Shown here: piece by piece, positions 12,035-22,582 of the stretch
Layout: each line of letters starts with the position of its first letter
Numbering within the stretch: position 1 is the stretch's first letter
Assembly (NCBI GenBank): GCA_963922205.1
Contig: CAWUHX010000147.1
Location: 806,001 to 870,000, forward strand
Direction: 5' to 3'
Origin: Romanomermis culicivorax
Taxonomy: Eukaryota; Nematoda; Enoplea; Mermithida; Mermithidae
Length of the DNA: 64,000 nt
The notes under the pieces: generated by a model
Database searches by the model: none
What the model saw: the letters and a program-made list of their open reading frames with translations, nothing else
What the model was told of the DNA's origin: nothing
Made by a program: the position numbers and the translations under genes

Positions 12035-14003
12035 ATACCTCACTTGTTTTCCGAAAAATTGGGACTATTTAGAAGGGATATTATGGTTAACCAAAACTGA
12101 AACCATGAAATCAGTTATTTTTCCTGGGAACGAAAGTGAAACTGAAACCATGAAACACAAAATTGGAAAAAACCGAAGCCTGGATTTCAGGGCGAATTTC
12201 ACATTTTTCACAGTTTTGTGCATGGTTTCGAAAACAAGGTATAAGAGCAGCAATAATTCATAACTCCATGGTGATGCTTATGAAATGAAAATTTTATTCA
12301 ATAACATTTTGTAGAGACATTTTCTGCAATAACCTTCCTCAAAAATATGTGACCTGGCACAATAACTGTAAATAATTCCAACAGTGTTAAATACAATTGC
12401 CTGGAGGAATATAAATGAAAAATATTCATCCACTAAACCAAATGTATGAAGCAGAACATCAGTGAAATCATCTCAATGAGAGAATGTTAAAGCTATGAGA
12501 TGATGTTTAATTATCATCATGCTGTGAATCACATTTGAAGCATCAAAGACAAATTGAAAATATTTATCTGGGTCAGTAATGTTTATGTTTTTTTTTGATC
12601 CAGTTATTAGGCTGCTCGAACTGAAAATAAGCAAAGTGTACAAAAAAAATTATGAAATTTATGACCATAGCTTCCCCCAAGATGTATTGAGCCAAAGTTT
12701 AGCAACTGCATGTCTGCCTGGATTTGTGTCCATTTTAAGTAGATCAGATTAAATGCTTTCACCCACGGTTGCTTCATTAAAGTATCTTTTCTAGCTAATT
12801 TTGCCCTTGCATTTATCTGGCCAACCTCTGCATTTTAAAAAGAGAAAATGCTCTAATACATCTTTTATCTAGACTAATGTTCTTGATTATCATTTTTAAT
12901 TTCATAAATAAATTCATATAACTTCTAAATAAGCTGACATCATCAGAGCCCAATGTGAGTTTAGCAACCTTATCATTAAGCCACACTCCATTGACTTGCA
13001 GGTCGATTTATAGGTCGTATGGTTAAGCATGCAGGTTCTGGAGTAATGGTAATAGTAGAATTACGGTAATATTTGGATTATGGTGATAGTAGAGTTTGGG
13101 TAATAGCTGTCTTACTGCAGGTGAAAAAGGAAAACTAATGTGTAGGTGGAAAAGGAAAACCAATGTGGAAAACTAACTAAAATGGAAAACTAATAGGACA
13201 AAAAATAGAAAAAGGAAAACTAAAGTGAACAAAAAAATGAAAAAACTAAAGTGAACAAAAATGGAAAGAAATGGAAACAAAAAGGTAAACATGTATAGAA
13301 AATGACTTCATCCAGCTGTGGAGGATGTCTCTCGAAGAATGCATCCACGGGCTCCAAATGAGAGGTGTGCCATCTGCAGGTATACAGAAAAGCTAATCAG
13401 AATTTGTGAACAATCATCCAGATTGGAATGTCAGTAATGCTCAGTTCAATGGCTAAAATCTTCAAAAAGTCTATATGCCATTAAACATGATTCCTATTGG
13501 TTCAGACATATAGAGTCGATTGCTCATGGAAAAATGACCAAAAGATCTGTTATAGAAAAATGACCAGAACTAGCATGGTATAGAAAAAAATTGTAGAAAA
13601 ATAAAGATATCCTATATGTCAAAAAAGGAATTGTCCTTGGTGTAGGAACCATAGTTGATCCTACACGAAAATAGATGAACCAAAGAATAAAAGAGAGCAC
13701 AGTAAGCATATACATGGAGAAAACTGTGCCGCAGGTCAAAGGTCTACTAAAAACATTGACCCTAGACATAGAAATTAGTCTGTGTATAGAAACTGATAAT
13801 CTTATAATACATATTGATTTATTCAGGTATATGTCTGATTTTGTACACTGACTGTTTTCCTGGTCCATTTAGCTCATAAACTCAATTACAAATGCTAGAA
13901 AAGGTCAAAGGTTCTATAAAAAGCTGGTAGTGAAAGAAGCTTTATGAAAACAATTAAGATTGTGCATATTTTTGATAGCTTAGGGGGATAACCCAGAAGC
14001 TTC
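12035..14003. other. Noncoding interval with a degenerate GGAAAACTAA minisatellite
   Basis: Nothing recognisable as a gene. At about 13120-13290 a loose tandem repeat of the type GGAAAACTAANTG recurs about ten times with insertions. The rest is AT-rich unique-looking DNA. Confidence 0.5.
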
Positions 14004-14007
14004 ATAG

Positions 14008-14726
14008 TGTCAGGGTCACTGTAAGGGTTGATGTGTACCTAAGCAAGTTGGGTTTTTGACTTTACTAATTTACAACTTACAACCTTTGTACAAATGTTGG
14101 TTCGACACAAAATGTAAAACCGGTGCAAAAACGCAAACCTAAAACTCAGCACGAAAATGCACAAACGAAATAACGGTCCAGTCACGGGACGATTCTCGTA
14201 AGGCAAAATTACTGACAGAATCCGGCGCGGGATTCAACTGCTGAGGTCGAGATAAGAACCAAAGACTCGCATAAGGAAAAATAACCGATGGAATCCGGTG
14301 CGGGATTCAACTATTCGGGTCAATGCCAAAAACCAAGACTGGTCATCTTTCCAAAAACAGGGTCTTCTTCTTCATCTCAGACCCACTTGACCCACATTTC
14401 AGACATGAAAAACACCCACAGTGGGGGGCGCGGACCATACTTGAGTTACTGTAGGTTCTGAAATCTACAGGGCACCACAATTAGCCCTGTTATGCAAGTG
14501 TCCATAAATAGTGTTTTGAGATGTCGCCACCATTTCCGTTGAAGTGTGCATAATTACAATAAAAAGTGCTCGAGTGCATAAAACTTGTAATTCTAACGAA
14601 CGAAAAATAGCTGTACAAAAACAGGTTTTGACCGGAATTTTTTGGTGGAAAAACATGGTAGAATTTGCAGAAAATATACAGTACAGAATTTTTCATAACT
14701 TTACACTTTTGTCACTCCTCATGACA
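14008..14726 (-). repeat. 3' LTR of the gypsy element
   Basis: 719 bp, TG...CA ends, matching 22338-26875 after removal of the hAT insertion and one 64-bp duplication. Its left flank is ATAG, the target-site duplication. The segment AATAAAAAGTGC at about 14558 is shared with the other LTR. Confidence 0.95.
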
Positions 14727-15470
14727 TTCCCGTCCTTTAAAAAGCGGACGTCCTTGTTCGCAGTCCCGGCGTCGATTTTTGGATGCGAATCGATTGTATA
14801 GACGGCACCATTTGTTGCCAGCCGATTTTGAACTGTTGATTGATGGACAAGTTGAGATAATTGTATAATTTGGCGTTGAGGGTCGATTTTCTTGATATGC
14901 AACCCTTGAGTGAAAGGGTACTGTTTCGTTGACGTGGATCGTGAATTGCTTACCCTTTTCATTTTCGAGAAGGATATTCGGATATGAAATACCAACGATT
15001 TTAAATGGTCCATGTTGTTTGGTTATGAATTTTGGACATTCTGACCATTTCATTGTATGTGTTTTCCGAAGAACGTAGCCTCCAACTTCATACTGGGTGT
15101 CATTGGCGTTCTTATTGTATTGAGCAGTGTAATTCAATTGGGCTTCATTAGTTGCTCTGTTCACTTTGTCAAATGCAGACGAAAGATAAGTTTTTACCCT
15201 TGTTAAGTAATCGTCTGGGTCAACCTGATAAGGAGACCCCGGAAAAAGGGTTTCTGAGGGCAATTGGGGCTTCCTGCCATAAATTAATTCGAAGGGTGAG
15301 AAACCCATCGTTTTATTCACATGAGTGTTTATGGGGAAGACTGAAAAAGGGATGTAATCATCCCAATCGTGGTGACGATCATCGACGAACATTCGCAGAC
15401 GTGTGACGAAGGTTTGGTTCCCTCTTTCGGCCTCACCATTGGGGCAAGGGTGGTAGGGGGTCGTATGTAC
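14712..15470 (-). pseudogene. Integrase C-terminal part of gypsy Pol
   Basis: The open frame runs 15392-14712 and continues, after a frameshift near 15460, the integrase core encoded upstream. Just before it the out-of-frame sequence still encodes the NGEAERGNQ block that holds the catalytic Glu. Then come the conserved stretch ending GFSPFELIYGRKPQLP, a TAQYNKN segment and a GPY/F-like module (KQHGPFKIVGISYPNILLEN), which in this family helps tether integrase to target DNA. It ends within a few bases of the LTR, normal for an element without a 3' env gene. Confidence 0.85.
14727..14745 (-). promoter_or_regulatory. Polypurine tract next to the 3' LTR
   Basis: In element orientation, AAAGGACGGGAAT immediately precedes the LTR start (TGTCATGAGG). 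It is purine-rich and in the right place to prime plus-strand DNA synthesis. The assignment rests on position and composition. Confidence 0.6.
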
Positions 15471-17294
15471 CTTTCTGGTACTGCATAAAGTGTGAAAAAA
15501 AGTTCTGTGAAAAGTTCTGATGTGAAATCAGAGGCCTGATCACAATGAATGATTTTGGGCGCACCGTGCTTACAAACGATTTGATTGACAAAAACAGAGG
15601 CTATAATCTCTGTGGTTATATTAGGTACCGGGAAAGCCTCCATGTATTTCCTGAAATAGTCGATGAAGATGACGATGTGCAAGTTTCCATTGATTGAAGG
15701 GGTGATAGGGCCAATGCAATCTAGCCCAACCCGCTCAAATGGTTCGCTACTGAAGATAGGAACCATCTTTGCCTTGATGCGATGTCTGACAGGTTTGTTC
15801 ATTTGGCATTTTGAACATGTTTCACAGTATGATTTTACATCATTGTGCAGTCGGGGCCAGTAATACCGGTCTGCAATCGAACGTAAGGTTTTTTCAAAGG
15901 TGAAATGGCCCGCGAATTTTGAGTCGTGATGGGTCCTCATGACCTCATGACGTAGGGCTTTGGGAATGTAAAGTCGCTTTTTCCCATTTGAGAGATGGTA
16001 GAGAAGCTCATTTTCCTCACAATAGTGTTTTATGAGTTCGGAATTTCCGTTCCTAAGATCAGTAAGGAGTTTGCAGGTGTCTGTATCTATAACTTGAAAT
16101 TCTGCAAAGTTTTTGGCCAATTCTTCCTCATCAGTGGCCTCATTTTCTAGACCTTGGATTGGGGCTTGGATAATGTTTATTGAGCCCTTACTTTCCGTGT
16201 TTCCAAGGTCTGTTCGAACCATGTTAGTCTCTGGATGAGTCTCTAAGGTATCTATATCAAAAGTGGGTTCAGATTTTGGATCAGGGAAACGCAAAACTGC
16301 ATCAGCATTTCGGTTGGCCCCACCACGATGGGGCCTGATACCCAACTGAAAGCCAGATAAGGCTAAAGCCCAACGTGCAATACGAGGGGAGGGGTTCTCT
16401 TTGTTGAGAACCACTTTGACAGCAGTGTGGTCAGTATGGACTATCACTTCTTGTTGAAACAAATAAGCCCTGAAGTACTTGACAAATTCGACAACTGCTA
16501 GGGCTTCTAGTTCAGTGATCGGATAATTTTTCTCAGCAGGTTTTAGCCCAGGGCTTGCAAAAGCAATGGGATGCTCAAGCATATCATCCCCAATTTGACT
16601 CAAAACAGCGCCTATACCAAGCAGAGAGGCGTCTGTTTGTAAAATGGAAGCTTTTGAGAAATCTGGATGAGCCAAAAGAGGGGCCAAAATGAGGCAAGTT
16701 TTGAGTGTGTCAAAGGCTGCTTGTTGCTCTGTGCCCCAGGCGAAAGGGGTATCCTTTTTCAATAACCTTGTCAAAGGGCTGGCAAGCATAGAGCAGCCCT
16801 TTATGAAATGTCGATAATACGATGGAAGACCCAAAAACGACTTGACTTCCCTAACATTAGTCGGGGCAGGAAGTTGGGAAATAGCTTCCACCTTGCCAGG
16901 GTCTGGAGCTATTCCTTTCTCAGAGATTATGTGGCCCAGGTAGTGAACTTTGGTCTGCGAAAACTTACATTTTTCGAGCTTCAATTTTAAGCCAGCGTTA
17001 TCCATGCGGCTCAAAACGAGGTCTAGACGAGTCAACATTTCTGCATGGGTCCGTGTGAATACCAAAACATCGTCCAAATAAACAAGGCAATTCGACCACT
17101 GTAACCTCGAAAGTAAAACATCCATCAAGCGTTGAAAGGTTGCAGGGGCATTGCAAAGCCCAAAAGGCAGGTAGTTGAAGTGATACTGCCCAGATGAGCA
17201 GTTGAACACCATTTTTTTCCGATCCTGGCCAGCAAGGTATGCTGTAGTATGCGTTTGTTTGATCTAAAGTCATAAAATATTGCATACCCCTCAA
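15329..17294 (-). pseudogene. Gypsy RT palm, RNase H and integrase core
   Basis: A long frame (17212-15329) preceded by a piece in another frame (17294-16998). Order: RT with LPFGLCNAPATFQRLMD and the catalytic YLDDVLVF; RT thumb (HYLGHIIS, then VKSFLGLPSYYRHFI); RNase H (LQTDASLLGIGAVLSQ, TELEALAVVEFVKYF, VHTDHTAVK); integrase zinc finger (HHDSKFAGHFTFEKT, YYWPRLHNDV, CETCSKCQ); integrase core (GLDCIGPI with the first Asp, FIDYFRKYMEAFPV, HCDQASDF with the second Asp). Two frameshifts break it: one at an A-run near 17210 inside the RT, one near 15460 inside the integrase. These domains reverse transcribe the RNA and insert the cDNA. Confidence 0.95.
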
Positions 17295-17423
17295 AGCATC
17301 AAAAATATCATCAATGCGTGGATGGGGGTATGTATCCTTTTTGGTGACATTGTTCAGGCCTCGAAAATCAATGCAGAGGCGAAAACTGCCATCCTTCTTT
17401 TTAACCAGGACTGTATTTGTGCA

Positions 17424-18545
17424 TCAAGGGGAACTGCTCTTTGAGATTATCCCACTATTTTCCAGCTTTCTGATTTCTTCTTCAATCAAAGCCTTCTCTT
17501 TAGGGGCTGTTCGAAAAAAAGGTCTTTTCACTGGCGTGCTACCCTGTGTCTCAATTGAATGTTCGACAAGTGTTGTACGACCCACATCCCCATTTGTCTT
17601 GGCGTACAAGTTTGGATATTTAGCCAGCAGATCCAAAAGAAGTTGCTTTTCAGTATCTGTAAGGTCAGAACCAGACAAATCTACAGTTTGGCTCAACCAT
17701 TCTTTTATGGGTTTCTCCTTGACTGACCCATCTAGATTACCATTGTATGCTTCTTTTCTGGTTGCCATGTAACGGACCACAGAACCAATGCACATGTTCG
17801 GATACAGCATGACTTCTGAGTTCAAGGGGTTCATTACTGAAACCCGCAGGTTGTGGTCGATGACTGGACTCACAGTGGCAGCAAAACATACGTGTAGTTT
17901 TTCTGCCACATTTGGTTCAGGGGAGAATTGGACCATAGTCTCATTTCTATAAAGATTTGAAACAGGGACCGAAAATTCAGTCATACTTCTTGGGGTAAGA
18001 ATGACCCGTTCATTTATGTAAATGCTGCCTTGGTGGCATAAGGAATGATATTTAACTCCTGTGCAGGGTACGATTTCGTTTTCCAATTTCACATATGATT
18101 TCTCGTTGTTTATAGCCCACTGTTTGAAGCGAAACAAGAAATTTGACCCCAGCAAAAGGTCCGCAGCACAGTTTTCTTGAACGAGTGCTGTGACCCTTTC
18201 ATTGATAGCACCAACTTCAATTGTGAGATAAACTGCACCCAAAACATGAATGCTCATGTTGTTGGCAGTTATAGGGGTCATATTTGTGGGTTCAATTTTA
18301 ATATCACCCAATTCATCAATGATTCGTTTGTCGACTAAGGTAAATGTAGCCCCGCAGTCTACCATAGCATTGGGGGTAAAGTTTTTGTTTACCCTAACCA
18401 TAATATGGGGCATTCTTCGATTTTTGCCACTCACGTGGGTAGCATTATTCACCCATTCCATCAAAGGGGCACTAGGGGCCTGTGGATTTGGCACCATAAT
18501 GTATTTATTTTGGGTTTCCAAATTCCTCAGGCTGGCCAACTCCAA
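17424..18545 (-). pseudogene. Gypsy aspartic protease and RT N-terminus
   Basis: The 373-codon frame starts just downstream of the env-like stop, in the same reading frame. The protease active site is VDCGATFTLVD (Asp-Cys-Gly-Ala; most relatives have DT/SGA), with a second conserved patch LLLGSNFL. It is followed by the linker to RT: EHSIETQGSTPVKRPFFRTAP and EEEIRKLENSGII, the usual start of gypsy RT. It then hits a stop (TGA at about 17424). Beyond that stop the same frame continues with VKKKDGSFRLCIDFRGLN. The enzyme would cut the polyprotein, including any Gag-Env fusion. Confidence 0.9.
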
Positions 18546-18584
18546 GAGGGCCTGCCTAAGGGTAGAAGTAACCGGAGGAGCAAT

Positions 18585-20332
18585 TCAATTCCTCGGCTGC
18601 TCATACCTCGGCAATTGCCTGGGTCTTTTAGCACATCGAGAGACCCAGTAGCTAATATAGATAACTCCAACCACAAAAGCTTTCAGGACAGCCAAGTTTA
18701 CCAACATCTGCAAGGGTCCTTTCAGCAAATTATTAAGTCCTTGGGTCATGCTTTGATGTGACCCAACAATCATGTGTTCAAGGGCTTGACCAGCCCCTGA
18801 AATGCTATTACCCATGGCTTCTCCAGACCCAGCCAGAAATTTGTACACTGCCCTGAGCGAAGGGACATTTCTGAGGTATAATTGACTAATCTTTTGACCA
18901 CAAGTTCCAAATCATGGGTCCGAAACATATAGCTCTTCAAAAATGATAAGCTAGTTGAAACTGCTGCCAACTGGCCATGAAATATTGGCGGAGATTTGAA
19001 GTTGAAGATCGAGAAGTTTCCCTGCCAAATGACTTCTAAGGGTACTTTACTGACGTGAATAGGACCCATTTCTGTTTGACAAGTTTGGTTGATTTTGTAA
19101 GGGTGAATTGGCTGATGGTTGCAATCCACCCTTTGGCTAAAGGGTAGGAGATCCACACCTCCTGGGGAAACAAACATCAAGTCGTTTCCCAGTAAGACTG
19201 GCATGTGTTCATAGCAGGTGCCATTGACTTTATGATTCTTGTAAATTCGAGAGGCCTTCACTTGCCTGCATGGCCAAATTGTTATGGCCTCACCTGTGAA
19301 CTGGACAATAATGTCGGTTCGTTGGAGGAAGGCCCTTGCTCCTAGAGTGGGGTCTAAATGTAGAAATTGCTATACAAGATCCAAATGGCATTGGGCCGGC
19401 CTACATAGTTCACTCCACACGTTTCAAAAACTTTGCATTTCAAAATCAATCATTTTCAACGCCAAATAGTTTAGTTTGGCATTGATGGGGTCAGAATCTG
19501 TTAGATCAAATACAGGTAGAGAATTCTGACCCTCCATCTCTACAAGGGTTTGATTGATCTCAATCACAACACCTTGTTCGGTGAGTAGCCCATTTGTGAT
19601 TTTAGGGCAATTTTTGTGAGAAAAATTTGATCTTTTAACAAAAAACGCAGCTTGCAAGTCATTAATGATGATATGATGACCCGTTTGTTTCACAATATAA
19701 CTGTCTTTGTACTCAAAAAGGCATATAGATTCGAGGGTCGTTTCATTCCAAACAACCACTCCGTCTGACGCAACACAGTGGCCTGAACTGGGTTTACAGC
19801 CCCCAAGATCACCAAGGGTGCTTAGCAGATTCGAATTATCCCAGGAGGCAACTTCCCCTTCCTCAATGATTAAATTCTCAACAGAACTGCAATGATCATT
19901 GCAACACCACTTATATTCGACACTAAGGGTATTTGCAGTTGACCAAAAGTTCGGAAGGGTCTCGTCCAAAGTTTGGCCCTTGTAAAGTTTCGAATACCAA
20001 AAAGTTTTGCATTCAAAAGGGGTGAGTGTTGCAAGTTTCGTATCATCACCCACAATACCTTTGGAACCGAAAAATCCCGTATTTGTACAAATCGTTGGAG
20101 TTCTGATGCTACACTTGAATGCTGGAGATAGCTTAGGGTGCCCACGAGGTATGAAAAGCTCACCCATAGTTGTCAGGGGTTTCTCACCCACCATGGGTCT
20201 AAGACACAAAACAGTTTTAGGAATTTTGATTGAGTGACCACTTTGAGAGGTTCCACAAATTTGAAGTGAAGAGACTTTATTTACGCCCATAAAAATGGTG
20301 AAAAAAATATACACGCATTTTAAAGAAAACAT
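18585..20332 (-). pseudogene. Envelope-like glycoprotein lying between gag and pol
   Basis: The frame continuing from Gag has a Met at 20332 followed by a signal-peptide-like hydrophobic run (CVYIFFTIFMGVNKVSS). A Cys-rich ectodomain with N-glycosylation sequons follows (WNET, NFS, NQT, NYT), including the block DGVVVWNETTLESICLFEY. The same frame passes two stops near 19424 and 19380, reaches FRTHDLELVVKRL, then shifts frame near 18850. The remaining 87 codons hold a Gly/Ser/Gln-rich stalk and one strong transmembrane span (MLVNLAVLKAFVVGVIYISYW, about 18640-18710) followed by a basic tail (CAKRPRQLP). Such proteins mediate membrane fusion in retroviruses. I cannot tell which viral glycoprotein family it derives from. 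It is broken by stops and a frameshift in this copy. Confidence 0.8.
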
Positions 20333-22012
20333 ATGGGCGGTGGTGGCCTTTTCAATAGGGGCGTAGGCCCCAGTTCGGACAGTTTCCATGCATTCTTTTC
20401 CCCTGGCCATGATTTTGGTTGTGGCCTTTTGTACGAGAAAAAAAGAACCCTGGCCCATTTTATCGACGGACCTGTTGAGGGCTTCTTGGGCTGGTGGATT
20501 GGTTTCCTTGGCCCATGTGGTTTTGGGTGGGGTTTTGACGTTTTCTTCTCCGGGCTGTCCGAGCCCACCTGCACCTTGGGCAGCAGCAATACCACTGATT
20601 GCCGTTACACCCTGTAATGAAGAAAAAGCCCTTTCATGGGGCAGATAACTTTTTCGAGCTTCAAGCCTCTCACCAAGTCTGTCGAAGACAGGGGGCCTGT
20701 GGGATCCAGGGCGAACATTGGTTTGGCCCTTTTTCGGAATTTTATAGTCTTTGGGCAAGGTCGGTTTTTCAGCAGCTACCTGTTCGATCTCGCCCTCGTT
20801 TAACAAGCCTTCAGACATGGGATCGCTTGGTTCCGGCATTGGCGGAATGGACCCTGGCCATGCCTGATTTTCCGTCTCGTCGTTACTCCAGTTGGGGTCG
20901 TATGCTAGTGACATGACCGGACCTGTGACAGAACAATGATTTAAAGTGGTCATACCAGGGTCGTCACTATCCAGGAGTTTGATAGATAACCCATTATTGT
21001 GATTCTGACCATACTTTTGGGGGCCATATTTTTCCAAATGCCGTTTGTGTTTACATTTCCTACATTCTATGGTAGGGCACTTATTGTGCTTATGTTCCAC
21101 TTTTTTACAAAAGCGACATTTTGATTTACACTCAGAGGCCACATGGCCTTCTCGACTACAAATAGAACATGAAGAAACCGTAGGGCAGTCAGAGGCTTTC
21201 TTGCAAGTATTAGCATAATGCGCCTTTTTCCCACATTTATAGCATGTGACACCGTGATCTGAACGCCTCTGTTTTTCATTTTTACCATGATTTTGAAGTT
21301 CATCCAAAATTTTGTCAAACTTTAGGCTCAGCTGGTCGACCTGATTTTTCAAAGGGTCCTCATGTTGGACTGCTAAAACTGGTTCCCTGACAAACGAGGG
21401 ATATGACATAGGACAGGGGACTTTGGCTTTGTCCCGCAACATTTGTCGTTCTATGAATACGGCTTCAGAAACGAGGGCAGCTAAATCAGGGTACTGTTTG
21501 TACTTGATGACACTTTGAATATCACTCAACAGACCCTCACGGAAAACGGGTTCAATTAAATTTTCCCATGAAGCTAGTTCAAAATTAGGATAGGCGAGCC
21601 AGCCCAATTTTTTGACTTTGTTAAAGAAAGCCATTACTGTTTCAGTTCATTTTTGTTTTCGATCCCTCAAGATTTGATGATGAAACAGGGTGTCTTGAAC
21701 AACAGGGAAGGCCTCCAGCAGAGCCCGTTTTAATTGATCGTACATCTCAGGAGAAGTAGGGGAGTTGGAAATATTTTCGAATTTTACCAAGGCGTCCCCA
21801 TCCAAGTGGAATTCCAAAAATATAAGCTTGAGGGCATCATCATCAGCTTTGAGCCCCTTTAAAAGCATTTGTTTTTCAAGCTTCTTGGCCCATTCTTCGA
21901 AATTTTCAGAGGGCCTACCAGTGAAATGTGGAAAATTGCGATTTTTTGTGGACATTTCGCTCCTAAGATGTCCAATTCTAAACTCATTCAGACCGGCTTC
22001 AGTAGTGGACAC
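20333..22012 (-). pseudogene. Gag with capsid region and CCHC zinc knuckles
   Basis: Starts at 22012 with a 121-codon segment of Retrotrans_gag type (FTGRPSENFEEWAKKLEKQ, then LIFLEFHLDGDALVKFENI). An in-frame TGA near 21647 is followed 13 nt later by a Met, and the same frame continues. The second part holds helical sequence and three complete CX2CX4HX4C knuckles at residues 131-144, 156-169 and 173-186 of that frame. A fourth at 191-204 lacks its last Cys. These bind RNA during packaging. A Pro-rich linker of about 230 residues then leads without a stop into the env-like region, so as written this is a Gag-Env fusion frame. Confidence 0.9.
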
Positions 22013-22312
22013 TTTTCATGCAATTTGAGCTTCGAGCTCCCGCAGATGCCCATCCAAAACAGTGGCGAGAGTGTCCTGAACTACATGTCCCAATGGGTCT
22101 ATACTTTGGTTGTAATGAGGCATTTTTTTGTTAAGGGTTTGTTCCCTAGTTTCACGCTGGATGCGTTTAAAGACGTCACACAACATTTCTTTAGTTACAG
22201 TATACCGACCTGACTGTTTTGATGAAATTTTTGGAAAAGAAAAAAAAGAGATTTGACCAAGAATTATATAAATTTTTTTTGTTTGGATAAGGCTTAAAAA
22301 GTTTCTGGGTTC

Positions 22313-22331
22313 CCCTGTTATTAGGTCACCA
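22313..22331 (-). promoter_or_regulatory. Candidate primer-binding site
   Basis: Six bases inside the 5' LTR end, in element orientation, TGGTGACCTAATAACAGG begins with TGG, as needed to pair with the 3' CCA of a tRNA. The matching tRNA would end TTAGGTCACCA. I cannot say which tRNA this is. Confidence 0.5.
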
Positions 22332-22582
22332 CGCTTATGTCAGGGTTACTGTAAGGGTTGATGTGTACCTAAGCAAGTTGGGTTTTTGACTTTACTAATT
22401 TACAACTTACAACCTTCATACAAACGTTGGTTCGACACGAAATGTAAAATGGGTGCAAAAACGCAAACGTAAAACTCGGCACAAAAATGCACAAATGAAA
22501 TAATGGTCAAGTCGCGGGACGATTCTCGTAAGGCAAAATTACTGACAGAATCCAGCAGGGGATTCAACTGCTGAGGTCGACG

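Noticed and set aside
14465-14801. Open frames in the LTR
   Set aside because: They occur on both strands, are copied in the other LTR, and lack motifs; LTR sequence explains them.
20320-20916. Plus- and minus-strand frames overlapping the Gag-Env linker
   Set aside because: They are shadows of the Pro/Gly-rich linker in other frames.
21640-21655. TGA in gag as selenocysteine or programmed readthrough
   Set aside because: No supporting structure is visible, and this copy has other stops and frameshifts, so simple decay is more likely; kept only as a question for family alignment.
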